In this document: one piece after another, positions 7,379 to 14,196 of the stretch
Layout: every line of letters starts with the position of its first letter
How positions within the stretch are numbered: position 1 is the stretch's first letter
Assembly: GCF_013363975.1 (NCBI RefSeq)
Contig: NZ_JABWGN010000008.1
Span: 62,001 to 126,000, forward strand
Origin: Nonomuraea montanisoli
GTDB lineage: Bacteria > Actinomycetota > Actinomycetes > Streptosporangiales > Streptosporangiaceae
Direction of reading: 5' to 3'
DNA: 64,000 nucleotides
Program-made: the position numbers and the translations under genes
Notes under the pieces: model-generated
What the model was told of the DNA's origin: nothing
The model's database searches: none
Seen by the model: the letters and a program-made list of their open reading frames with translations, nothing else

Positions 7379-8797
7379 TCACTGGACGGCGCCGGACTGG
7401 GTGAGCAAATTCTCGTACCAGGCGTCGTACGGGTGGTTGGTCGCCGGGTGGTTGGCCAGCGGGGTCGTCGCCCGGGAGGCCGAGTCGAAGTCCCAGCCGC
7501 GCACCAGCCGCCCCGCCTGCCGGGCCGAGACGATGAACGCCGACTCGGTCGCCGGCGCGCCGTAGAACAGGGCGCCCTGCTGGAGCTCGGAGCTGTCGCC
7601 CTTCTGGTACTCGACGAAGGCCGTCTGCGGGTAGCGGATGCGGTCGCCGGCGAACCGGTCGGTGTCCACGCGCAGGGTCTGCGCCGGGGTCGGGCCGTCC
7701 GCGCCGGTCCACACGCGCACGCGCGACGTGCCGCGCACCGAGGTGGTCTTGTCGAAGCGGGCGTCGGAGGTCTTCGCGTTCCCGGTCCACGAGACCGCCG
7801 AGGCGCCGGTGTCCAGCACGCCGTCCCACGTCCAGTTCTGGCTGTTGCTCTGGCTGCGGTGGATCTCGCGCAGCCGCGTGCCGGCCGGGTCGGTGAAGGC
7901 GACCGTCGGCTGGACGCCGTTGTCGTACTGCCGGCTGGAGGACCAGGTGATCTCGCCGTCCGCGTCGAGGCGGCCGACGCGGTACCACAGCGTCGTCGTG
8001 CTCTGCGACTGGTGGACCTCGACCAGGTCGCCGTTGTCGTTCAGCGCGACGGCGGGCGTCTGGCCCGTGTCGTACCTTCCGTGGCGCCGCCAGGTCACCC
8101 GGCCGTCGGCGTAGGTGCCGGTCCAGTACCAGAGCACGCCCGCGCCCGAGTCGTGCACCTCGACGACCTGTCCTTTCGCGTTGATCGCGATCGCCGGGTT
8201 GTGGCCGAGGTCGCGCTTGTACTCCGCGCGGCTCTTCCCGTCGCCGGACAGCAGGGGCAGGACGCGGCCCCGCAGCGCGTCGACCGTCGGCGGGCTCGCC
8301 GGGTAGTCCTCGGCCCGCAGCAGGCGGGGGCCGAAGGCGGAGGTGAGCTCCCGGTTGAGCGCGGCGAGGTTGCCGGCCGCGAACGACGGGTTGTCGGTCA
8401 GGTCGTCCTTCAGGTCGAGCATGACGACGACCGGCGCGGCGGCGGGGTGCTGCGCCGACCAGGCGTCGACCACGCCGAGCCAGTCGCGCAGCAGGTTCGA
8501 CGCCGGGTTGCCGGCGTGGTCGACCTGGTTGCCGGGGGAGTCGTGGCCGACGGCGTAGTCGCGCGCGCTCGCGTACCCGTTGTCGTGGACGTCGAGCTCG
8601 ACGAAGCGGACGCCGTGGTCGAGCTGGTAGGTCAGGGACTTCCTGGCGCCGCCGATGTCGCCGGAGTAGCTGTTGTGCGTGGCGCGGAAGATCGCCGACG
8701 GTAACGGCACGTCCGCGTCGGCCTGGGCGGTGCCGCCGGTCAGCAGCACGGACGCGGCCACGGCGGCCATGGGGAGCAGGGCCCTGGAACGGGTCAT
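7379..8797 (-). CDS. Secreted PI-PLC X-domain phosphodiesterase with propeller-like repeats
   Basis: A 472-residue exported protein. The signal peptide (residues 1-26) precedes a phosphatidylinositol-specific phospholipase C-like TIM barrel. The two catalytic histidines are visible in ATHNSY (His41) and VGHDS (His85), and acidic metal-site candidates in ELDVHDNG. Residues about 200-340 hold repeated segments such as NPAIAINAKGQVVEVHDS and TPAVALNDNGDLVEVHQS, each about 50 residues, like blades of a tachylectin-type propeller that binds a surface ligand. The repeats sit inside the C-terminal half of the barrel. ATG 8797 starts the signal peptide. It lies 102 bases downstream of the RiPP operon on the same strand, but a role there is not evident. 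The lipid substrate is not known. Confidence 0.78.
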   Translation of the reverse strand: MTRSRALLPMAAVAASVLLTGGTAQADADVPLPSAIFRATHNSYSGDIGGARKSLTYQLDHGVRFVELDVHDNGYASARDYAVGHDSPGNQVDHAGNPASNLLRDWLGVVDAWSAQHPAAAPVVVMLDLKDDLTDNPSFAAGNLAALNRELTSAFGPRLLRAEDYPASPPTVDALRGRVLPLLSGDGKSRAEYKRDLGHNPAIAINAKGQVVEVHDSGAGVLWYWTGTYADGRVTWRRHGRYDTGQTPAVALNDNGDLVEVHQSQSTTTLWYRVGRLDADGEITWSSSRQYDNGVQPTVAFTDPAGTRLREIHRSQSNSQNWTWDGVLDTGASAVSWTGNAKTSDARFDKTTSVRGTSRVRVWTGADGPTPAQTLRVDTDRFAGDRIRYPQTAFVEYQKGDSSELQQGALFYGAPATESAFIVSARQAGRLVRGWDFDSASRATTPLANHPATNHPYDAWYENLLTQSGAVQ

Positions 8798-8899
8798 CCT
8801 CGGATCCTCACGTCGGGGGGTGGTGGTGACGAGGGAGTTCGGGATCATGATCCGGAGCCGCCGGTGGTTTGTCCAGCCTTCCGGTCAGGGTGCGGACGA

Positions 8900-10279
8900 T
8901 CAGCAGCACAGCGGCAGGGAAGGCCGGAGCGGAAGGGCGTAGGGGTAGAGGCTGAACCGCTCGCGCCCCCGCAGGAAGCCGGGGGCGGCTCCGGCGGGGA
9001 GGCCGACGGGAAGACGGTGCACCTCCCGCGTCGAGGAGTCGACGCACCGCAGGTACACCTCGGCGCCGGGCTCGAACCGGTGACGCAGCCGCCGGACGGC
9101 GGCGTGGACGTACCCGGCGGAGTAGCGATGCGTGTACACGTCCGGGAAGAGCTCCGTGAGCAGCTCGGCCGTCCCCGCCCGCCCGTCCGTCCCGGGGCCG
9201 CCCAGCCCCGAGATCTCGAAGTAGCGCGGCATCAGGCCATGGCGCGGCATGGGCAGGAAGAAGTGGCTGCGCCGGTCCGGGCGCAGGTTGCTGAACATCG
9301 CCATGCTGAAGTCGAACTTGAGGCCGAGATAGGGCGCCAGGCAGTTGACCAGGTAGAGCAGGACCAGGCACGACGTCACGTACGGGGCCAGGGCGAAGGG
9401 CACGGCCCACGTCCCGCGCGCCTCACCGGCGCCCGGCCCGAGGACGGTGAGCAGGCACCACAGGCAGGCGCCGGCGACGACGACGTTGTCGAGCAGCGCG
9501 ACCTGACGCAGGCGGAAGCCGCGGAACCCGCCCAGCGTCGCGGCCACGACCCCGGAGCCGGCCAGCAGGGCGCAGAGCCCGGGCAGGGACAGCGGCGACA
9601 GCGACTCGACGTCCACGAACGCCAGCAGCCCGCCGAGCATGATCAGCGAGAACTGGGCATGACCGGCGAAGCCGAAGATCGCGTGCATGACCACGGCGGC
9701 GGCGATCACCCACACCGTGCGCACGCCCAGCGCCAGCCCGGCGGCGGCGCCGAACTCGGCCACGACCGCGCCGGCGGACAGCGCCACCGGCAGGCGCCGC
9801 GGCATCCGGCGCGGGCTGACGCCCAGCCTGAGCGCGTACTCCGTCAGGAGACCGCTGCCGCAGCTCAGCCGCGGGTCGAAGTAGTCGCGGTTCAGCTTGT
9901 GCAGGCCGGCGGCGAGATACGTGATGATCGTGAACTGCTGCACCAGGCGCAGCGCGTACGGGTCGCCGGGGCCGCCCCGGTGCTCCGGAGAGAGGCCGAG
10001 GGCGCGGTCGGCGGTGAAGGCCAGCAGCATGAACCAGGCCACGGCGAAGTGGTTGGGCAGCCGCTTGGGGAAGGACGCGGCCACCAGGGACAGCGCGGCG
10101 AGGGCGAGCGCCGGGGTCCAGCGCCACCCCGGGACCACGACGGCCAGCAGGGCGCACGCCACGAACAGGACGTGCGCCGCCACCCGTGCCGGCCCGGGCA
10201 GGCTCAGTCCGAGGACGGGGGCGTCGTCGTCGGCGAAGTGCCGCCAGCCCCGGGAGGACAGGTAGACGGTCTCGTGCAC
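8900..10279 (-). CDS. HTTM / vitamin-K-carboxylase-like membrane protein of the RiPP operon
   Basis: A 459-residue polytopic protein from GTG 10279. Hydrophobic helices fill residues 1-340 (for example HVLFVACALLAVVVPG, VWVIAAAVVMHAIFGF, YVTSCLVLLYLVNCLAPYL). A soluble tail with DVYTHRYSAGYVHAA follows, and the protein ends in Cys-Cys. The pattern FTIITYLAAGLHKLNRDYF fits the HTTM domain, the bacterial relative of vitamin-K-dependent gamma-carboxylase found in several RiPP gene sets. In-frame codons upstream of the GTG encode another hydrophobic helix (LLTLRLIGLGLVV). They begin with CTG 10312, which overlaps the radical SAM stop as CTGA, so the true start may be that CTG. The role, peptide modification or membrane handling of the product, is inferred from position. 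Confidence 0.72.
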   Translation of the reverse strand: MHETVYLSSRGWRHFADDDAPVLGLSLPGPARVAAHVLFVACALLAVVVPGWRWTPALALAALSLVAASFPKRLPNHFAVAWFMLLAFTADRALGLSPEHRGGPGDPYALRLVQQFTIITYLAAGLHKLNRDYFDPRLSCGSGLLTEYALRLGVSPRRMPRRLPVALSAGAVVAEFGAAAGLALGVRTVWVIAAAVVMHAIFGFAGHAQFSLIMLGGLLAFVDVESLSPLSLPGLCALLAGSGVVAATLGGFRGFRLRQVALLDNVVVAGACLWCLLTVLGPGAGEARGTWAVPFALAPYVTSCLVLLYLVNCLAPYLGLKFDFSMAMFSNLRPDRRSHFFLPMPRHGLMPRYFEISGLGGPGTDGRAGTAELLTELFPDVYTHRYSAGYVHAAVRRLRHRFEPGAEVYLRCVDSSTREVHRLPVGLPAGAAPGFLRGRERFSLYPYALPLRPSLPLCC

Positions 10280-10308
10280 GACGAGCCCGAGACCGATGAG
10301 CCGCAGGG

Positions 10309-12474
10309 TCAGCAGACCGGCCGCCCTCCCTCACCGGCGGCCCTCTCGGCGGCGGCTCTTTCATCGGCGGCTCTCTCACGGACGGTCCCCTCGGCCGGCG
10401 GCCTCGCCGCCGGCCGCAGGAGCGCGTCGAGCTGCTTCGCGACCCCGGCCGGGGACCGGTCCGCCGCGAGGGACGACGCCAGCGACACGAGCGGCCCGGA
10501 CAGCTCGACGTCCCTCCAGGAGGAGGGCCGGAACACCAGGTATCCGGGAGAGGCCCGGGGACGCAGGCGGCGGCCGGAGCCGAGGAGCAGCCAGCTCTCG
10601 GAGAAGGCGACGCCGTCCACGCTGAGCGCGCGGCCACGCCGGGCGGCGAACGCCCGGGAGTGCTCACGCAGCTCCGCGACGTCGTGCCAGACCGGCAGCG
10701 CGCGCGGCGGGCCGAGCGCCACCGCCTCCCGCAGCTCGCCCGCCCCCACAGCGGCGGGGACGTCGTCGCCGAACAGGAAGCGCTCGCGCTGGGCGTGGCC
10801 GCACCGGGAGCGGATGGCGGCGAAGTGCTCCGACGCCACCGCCCGCTCCCAGACGTCGTAGGCGCGGGAGCGGTCCAGGCCGGCCTTCACCTCGTACGCG
10901 AGCCGCTCCTCGAAGTCGTGGCCCGGGACGAGGTCCCGGATCGCGGTGACGCCGAACGTCTCGGGCGACCGCTCGATGGGCGAGTTCCGGTTCAGGCAGA
11001 AGACGGAGAAGTCGAGCAGGTCGATGCTCGACCGGTGGGCCGCGGTGAAGTCGATCGTCTCCTGGGCCTCCTCCTCCGTCTCGCCGGGGAAGCCGATGAT
11101 GCACATGACGTGCACCCTGATCCCCACCTCCGCGCAGTCGCCGATGATCCGCTCGATCGTGGCGACCGTGATCCCCTTGTTCATGAGGTCCAGGACCCGC
11201 TGGTTGGCGGACTCCATCCCGAACGACAGCACCCGGCAGCCGGATTCGTGGGCGAGCCGGAAGTCCTCGCGGGTGAGGGACCTCTCCATCCGGGTCTCGC
11301 ACCCCCACCGCAGGTCCGTTCCCGACTCCTTGATGGCGCGGGAGATGTGCCGCAGCAGCTTCGGCGACATCGACTCGTCGACGAAGTAGACGTGCCGGCA
11401 GCCGTGTCTCTCGGCGAGCGTGGCCAGGTCACGGCCGATGAGCTCCACCGGGCGCACCCGGTAGCTGTCGCCGTAGATGTGGTGGTGGGTGCAGAAGGCG
11501 CAGTTCCAGTAGCAGCCCCGCGAGGCCAGCAGCGGCAGCACGGGGGCGGGCATCAGGTAGTCGTGGAGCGGGAGGCCGTCGAAGTCCGGCGTCGGCAGGT
11601 CCCTGGCGGCCACGGGCCTGGGCATCCCGGTCTGCCGCACGTCGCCGTCCCGGCGGAAGATCAGCCCGGGGATGCCGTCGAGAGGTTCTCCGGTGTCCAG
11701 GTGGTCGAGGTAGGAGACGAGCGGCCGTTCGCCCTCGTAGACGACGAACGCGTCGATGAGGTCGAACAGCCATGGGTGGTGCCGGAGCCGGTCGCGGTGG
11801 GAGGTGAAGAACGGCCCGCCGAGCAGGATCCGCGCCCGCGGCCGTCGCAGCCGGAGCCATCTGGCCAGGGCGAGCGCGGGAGGGACCTGCCCGCGGTAGA
11901 CGACGGAGATCCCGACGACGTCCCCCAGGAGTTCGCCGGGGGCGACGAGCCGGTCGTAGGCGGCCATGAACGGGCAGTCGTCCCGGGTGAGCGCCTCGCG
12001 CAGCCCCTGGGGGTCGGCCGCGGAGGCGGCGAAGACCGGGTCGACGAGGTTGAGCTGGTCGGGAGGGCGGTCCACGGTGGCGGCGGACAGGGCCTCGGCG
12101 ATGACGGTGTCGGCGACGGCCATCTCCGCGGCGTCGTTGACGGAGGCGGCCGAGCGGACGGCCCGCAGCGCCGCCGGCAGCAGGTCCGCGACCACCGGGC
12201 CCCGGCCGGCGACGTCGAGGCAGTGCTGGAGGTGGAACGCCTCGCCGCCGCTGAGCCTGCGCCGCTCCAGCGCGCGGGCCGTCGTCTCGGCCGTGGTCAC
12301 CCGCTCGCGGACGGCCCGCGGGGTCAGCAGGTGCCGGATGTAGCGCAGGTTCAGGTCCAGCTGCCCGACCTCGTGCCGGGACTCCTGCTGGACGTACGCC
12401 TTGAGCACCGCGGTGCTCAGGTACGGGTAGTTCGCCCCGGTCAGGGGCGGGAACACGAGATCGAGTGTGGCCAT
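10309..12474 (-). CDS. B12-binding radical SAM RiPP maturase
   Basis: A 721-residue enzyme. The N-terminal part ends in a cobalamin-binding Rossmann domain (about 185-290, with VVGISVVYRG and RILLGGPFF). The radical SAM domain follows (about 310-540), with its Fe-S motif SRGCYWNCAFC (Cys321, Cys325, Cys328). The segment LSFGMESANQRVLDLMNKG and MCIIGFPGETEEE are typical of class B B12-dependent radical SAM enzymes. The nearest described group is the RiPP maturation radical SAM C-methyltransferases, which act on Nif11- or NHLP-type leaders. A C-terminal extension of about 180 residues may bind the leader. The gene is third in the operon, 7 bases after the DUF6445 stop. C-methylation is an inference; other B12-radical chemistry is possible. 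Confidence 0.85.
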   Translation of the reverse strand: MATLDLVFPPLTGANYPYLSTAVLKAYVQQESRHEVGQLDLNLRYIRHLLTPRAVRERVTTAETTARALERRRLSGGEAFHLQHCLDVAGRGPVVADLLPAALRAVRSAASVNDAAEMAVADTVIAEALSAATVDRPPDQLNLVDPVFAASAADPQGLREALTRDDCPFMAAYDRLVAPGELLGDVVGISVVYRGQVPPALALARWLRLRRPRARILLGGPFFTSHRDRLRHHPWLFDLIDAFVVYEGERPLVSYLDHLDTGEPLDGIPGLIFRRDGDVRQTGMPRPVAARDLPTPDFDGLPLHDYLMPAPVLPLLASRGCYWNCAFCTHHHIYGDSYRVRPVELIGRDLATLAERHGCRHVYFVDESMSPKLLRHISRAIKESGTDLRWGCETRMERSLTREDFRLAHESGCRVLSFGMESANQRVLDLMNKGITVATIERIIGDCAEVGIRVHVMCIIGFPGETEEEAQETIDFTAAHRSSIDLLDFSVFCLNRNSPIERSPETFGVTAIRDLVPGHDFEERLAYEVKAGLDRSRAYDVWERAVASEHFAAIRSRCGHAQRERFLFGDDVPAAVGAGELREAVALGPPRALPVWHDVAELREHSRAFAARRGRALSVDGVAFSESWLLLGSGRRLRPRASPGYLVFRPSSWRDVELSGPLVSLASSLAADRSPAGVAKQLDALLRPAARPPAEGTVRERAADERAAAERAAGEGGRPVC

Positions 12475-12481
12475 GATCTCT

Positions 12482-13144
12482 CTAGGAGAGTGCGAAGTCG
12501 ATGGCGAACAGCTGGGCCAGGCGCCCGGTCCGGGCGTCCCCGCCGAACCCGTCGGAGGCCGCGTGGAAGTACTGCCCGTCGAACAGGACCATCCTGTTGA
12601 AGCGCATGTCGATGACGTGAGCCAGGTCCCACAGGGCGGGGTCCGCCGCGTCCTCGCGGAAGCGCAGCAGCTGCTCGCGCGACGCCCCAGCGCAGGAGAA
12701 GGCCCCGGTCGGGCGGTGGCGGAACAACCGCAGCCCTTCGCGGCCCTCGCAGTCGCGCGAGGCGCTGAGATAGCAGACCGCCGCCCAGCGCCCCGTCCGC
12801 TTGTGCGCGTGGATCGCGTCGTGCTGCCCGTCGAGGAGGAGCGCGAACACCCCCGCCGACGGGCGGCCCCAGAAGAGCCGGGACCGCTCTATCTCGTCCC
12901 AGTTCGGCTTTCCGGGAATGCCCGTCCGGCGGGCGAGCTCGTGGAAGACCTCGGCGGTCCGCGGATGGCGCTGCAGAGAATGCGTGCCCGCCCATGACCC
13001 GGTGAACGGTTTCGCGAAATCGGCCGAGAGGGCGAAAGCGCGGACCTCTTCGGGGTCGGCGTAATAGTCGTCCATGACGCGCAGGAAGAATTCCGGCGGA
13101 AGCGCCGTGCCGGAAACCCGCGGCGGGCCGGTCCGTTCAGTCAT
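12482..13144 (-). CDS. DUF6445-like, 2OG-Fe(II) oxygenase-fold protein
   Basis: A 220-residue cytoplasmic protein. The C-terminal half shows the double-stranded beta-helix pattern of 2-oxoglutarate oxygenases: IHAHKRTGRWAAVCYLS (residues 111-127), then MVLFDGQYFHAASDGFG (185-201), then RLAQLFAIDF. Expected iron ligands are His112 and His194, with Arg208 for 2-oxoglutarate. The usual H-x-D is H-x-H here (His112-Ala-His114), so the third ligand is uncertain. DUF6445 proteins accompany halogenases and peptide-modifying enzymes. Its ATG overlaps the precursor stop by 8 bases (ATGACTGA), so the two are translationally coupled. It probably hydroxylates or otherwise oxidises the RiPP core; that is inferred from fold and context. 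Confidence 0.68.
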   Translation of the reverse strand: MTERTGPPRVSGTALPPEFFLRVMDDYYADPEEVRAFALSADFAKPFTGSWAGTHSLQRHPRTAEVFHELARRTGIPGKPNWDEIERSRLFWGRPSAGVFALLLDGQHDAIHAHKRTGRWAAVCYLSASRDCEGREGLRLFRHRPTGAFSCAGASREQLLRFREDAADPALWDLAHVIDMRFNRMVLFDGQYFHAASDGFGGDARTGRLAQLFAIDFALS

Positions 13145-13400
13145 GCACGGGCGCGTGGACGCGATGCCGAATCCATTCGGGGATTCCCGAGCGTTCGAGC
13201 GACTGGTCGACCGCGATCTTCATGGCCTCGGCGAACGCGGTGTGCTCCAGCTCGAATCCCTCGTCGGCGGCGTACCGGCGGACCTCCTCGAAGGTCTGCA
13301 GCCGTTCGAGCTCGGCCTGCCGCTCCGGCGATTCGAGACATTGGTCGATGAAGCTCAGCGCGGTGCGGACACGGTCGACGGCGTCGTCGCGTGATGCCAT
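13137..13400 (-). CDS. RiPP precursor peptide with Nif11-type leader
   Basis: An 87-residue peptide. Residues about 12-60 match the Nif11-like leader: ALSFIDQCLESPERQAELER, then TFEEVRRYAADEGFELEH and FAEAM. The conserved points are a helix with F-I-x-x-C, the E-R-L-Q-T-F-E-E turn and the A-x-x-E-G-F-E-L segment before a final helix. No Gly-Gly cleavage site is present. The C-terminal candidate core (about 66-87) includes SGIPEWIRHRVHAPVHD, with one Trp, two Ile, three His and two Pro. ATG 13400 follows TAGGGGGGTCAC. It is first in the operon and overlaps the oxygenase gene. Such leaders recruit modifying enzymes. No protease or exporter gene is evident next to it. Confidence 0.78.
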   Translation of the reverse strand: MASRDDAVDRVRTALSFIDQCLESPERQAELERLQTFEEVRRYAADEGFELEHTAFAEAMKIAVDQSLERSGIPEWIRHRVHAPVHD

Positions 13401-13460
13401 GTGACCCCCCTATTGGTCCCGTGTTCCCTCAGGCTCGACGCATTGCGTGCAGCTGTCAAC

Positions 13461-13474
13461 GTCCGTATGCGGAC
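13461..13474. promoter_or_regulatory. Palindrome upstream of the RiPP operon
   Basis: GTCCG-TATG-CGGAC is a perfect 5-bp inverted repeat about 60 bases upstream of the precursor ATG. It is flanked by CAAC and GTTG, which extend the symmetry with a gap. The position suits an operator for the operon. The stretch 13470-13540 is lower in G+C than the neighbouring genes and likely contains the promoter. Confidence 0.4.
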
Positions 13475-13540
13475 AAAGTTGGTGTTCCATTCGGGGGCGG
13501 GAAAAGGGGATCGCCGAATATCGAAATCTTGAAAAGGCAT

Positions 13541-14122
13541 TCAGCCGTTGAGGCCGGACTCCAGGCGCGCCAGCGCCTCGTCGATCTCGGCGGGGCCGTC
13601 CATGGCCGGGTCCTGCGCCCACTGCCACCAGACGAGGGCGACGACGCCGAAGACCGCTCCGAGCGCGTCGCGGATGCGGGGGTCGTCCGCGGCGTGCCCC
13701 GTCTTCTCCGCGAGGAGCCCGCCGACCTCCCGCAGAACGCCGGGCGTCCTGCGCAGGTTGGCCGCCATCAGCTCGGGGACGGTCACCGCGAACACCTCCC
13801 GCGCGTGCCCCGCGGCGATCTGCTCCGGCGTGAGCGAGGCGAAGGCCGTGCGGAACGCGCGGCGCAGGACGGTGACCGGCGCGCCCGGCGGCTCGGCCGC
13901 CAGCGCCTCCACGAGCGGGGGGAAGCGGTCGAGGGTGACCAGGTCCTCCTTGGTCGGGAAGTAGCGGAAGAACGTGGCGGGGGAGACCTCGGCGGCCTCG
14001 GCGATCTGCTCGGTGGTGGTGGCGGTGTAGCCGCGCTCGCGGAACAGGCGGAACGCCTCGCGCAGGATCGCCTCCCTGGTCCTGGCCTTCTTGCGCTCGC
14101 GCAGGCCGCCGCCGTTGCTCAT
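13541..14122 (-). CDS. TetR-family transcriptional repressor
   Basis: A regulator of about 193 residues. The N-terminal helix-turn-helix (about 10-55) is a textbook TetR domain: TREAILREAFRLFRERGYTA, TTEQIAEAAEVSPATFFRYF and PTKEDLV. The remaining helices form the ligand-binding dimer domain, with VFAVTVPELMAANLRRTPG and VFGVVALVWWQWAQD. Two starts are possible, ATG 14122 (used) and ATG 14140; neither has a strong binding site. It is divergent from the P450 gene, and a perfect palindrome lies between them, so it probably represses the P450 and itself. It also lies upstream of the RiPP operon on the same strand, separated by 140 bases. The ligand is unknown. Confidence 0.88.
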   Translation of the reverse strand: MSNGGGLRERKKARTREAILREAFRLFRERGYTATTTEQIAEAAEVSPATFFRYFPTKEDLVTLDRFPPLVEALAAEPPGAPVTVLRRAFRTAFASLTPEQIAAGHAREVFAVTVPELMAANLRRTPGVLREVGGLLAEKTGHAADDPRIRDALGAVFGVVALVWWQWAQDPAMDGPAEIDEALARLESGLNG

Positions 14123-14158
14123 GCGCTCATTCTGCCGCATCCTGAGAATTGAAGATGT

Positions 14159-14174
14159 ACTCTCAAATGAGAGT
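14159..14174. promoter_or_regulatory. Likely TetR operator between the TetR and P450 genes
   Basis: ACTCTCA-AA-TGAGAGT is a perfect 7-bp inverted repeat in the short divergent region. A further half-site ACTCTCA (14177-14183) abuts the P450 ribosome binding site, and a diverged half-site TGAGAATT lies at 14143-14150. Clustered half-sites in a TetR/target gap are typical of an autoregulated operator. Confidence 0.65.
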
Positions 14175-14196
14175 GGACTCTCAAAGGAGACGACCT

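Noticed and set aside
7379..8797. PI-PLC-like gene as part of the RiPP operon
   Set aside because: It is on the same strand, but a 102-base gap and an unrelated secreted lipase-type function make membership unsupported.
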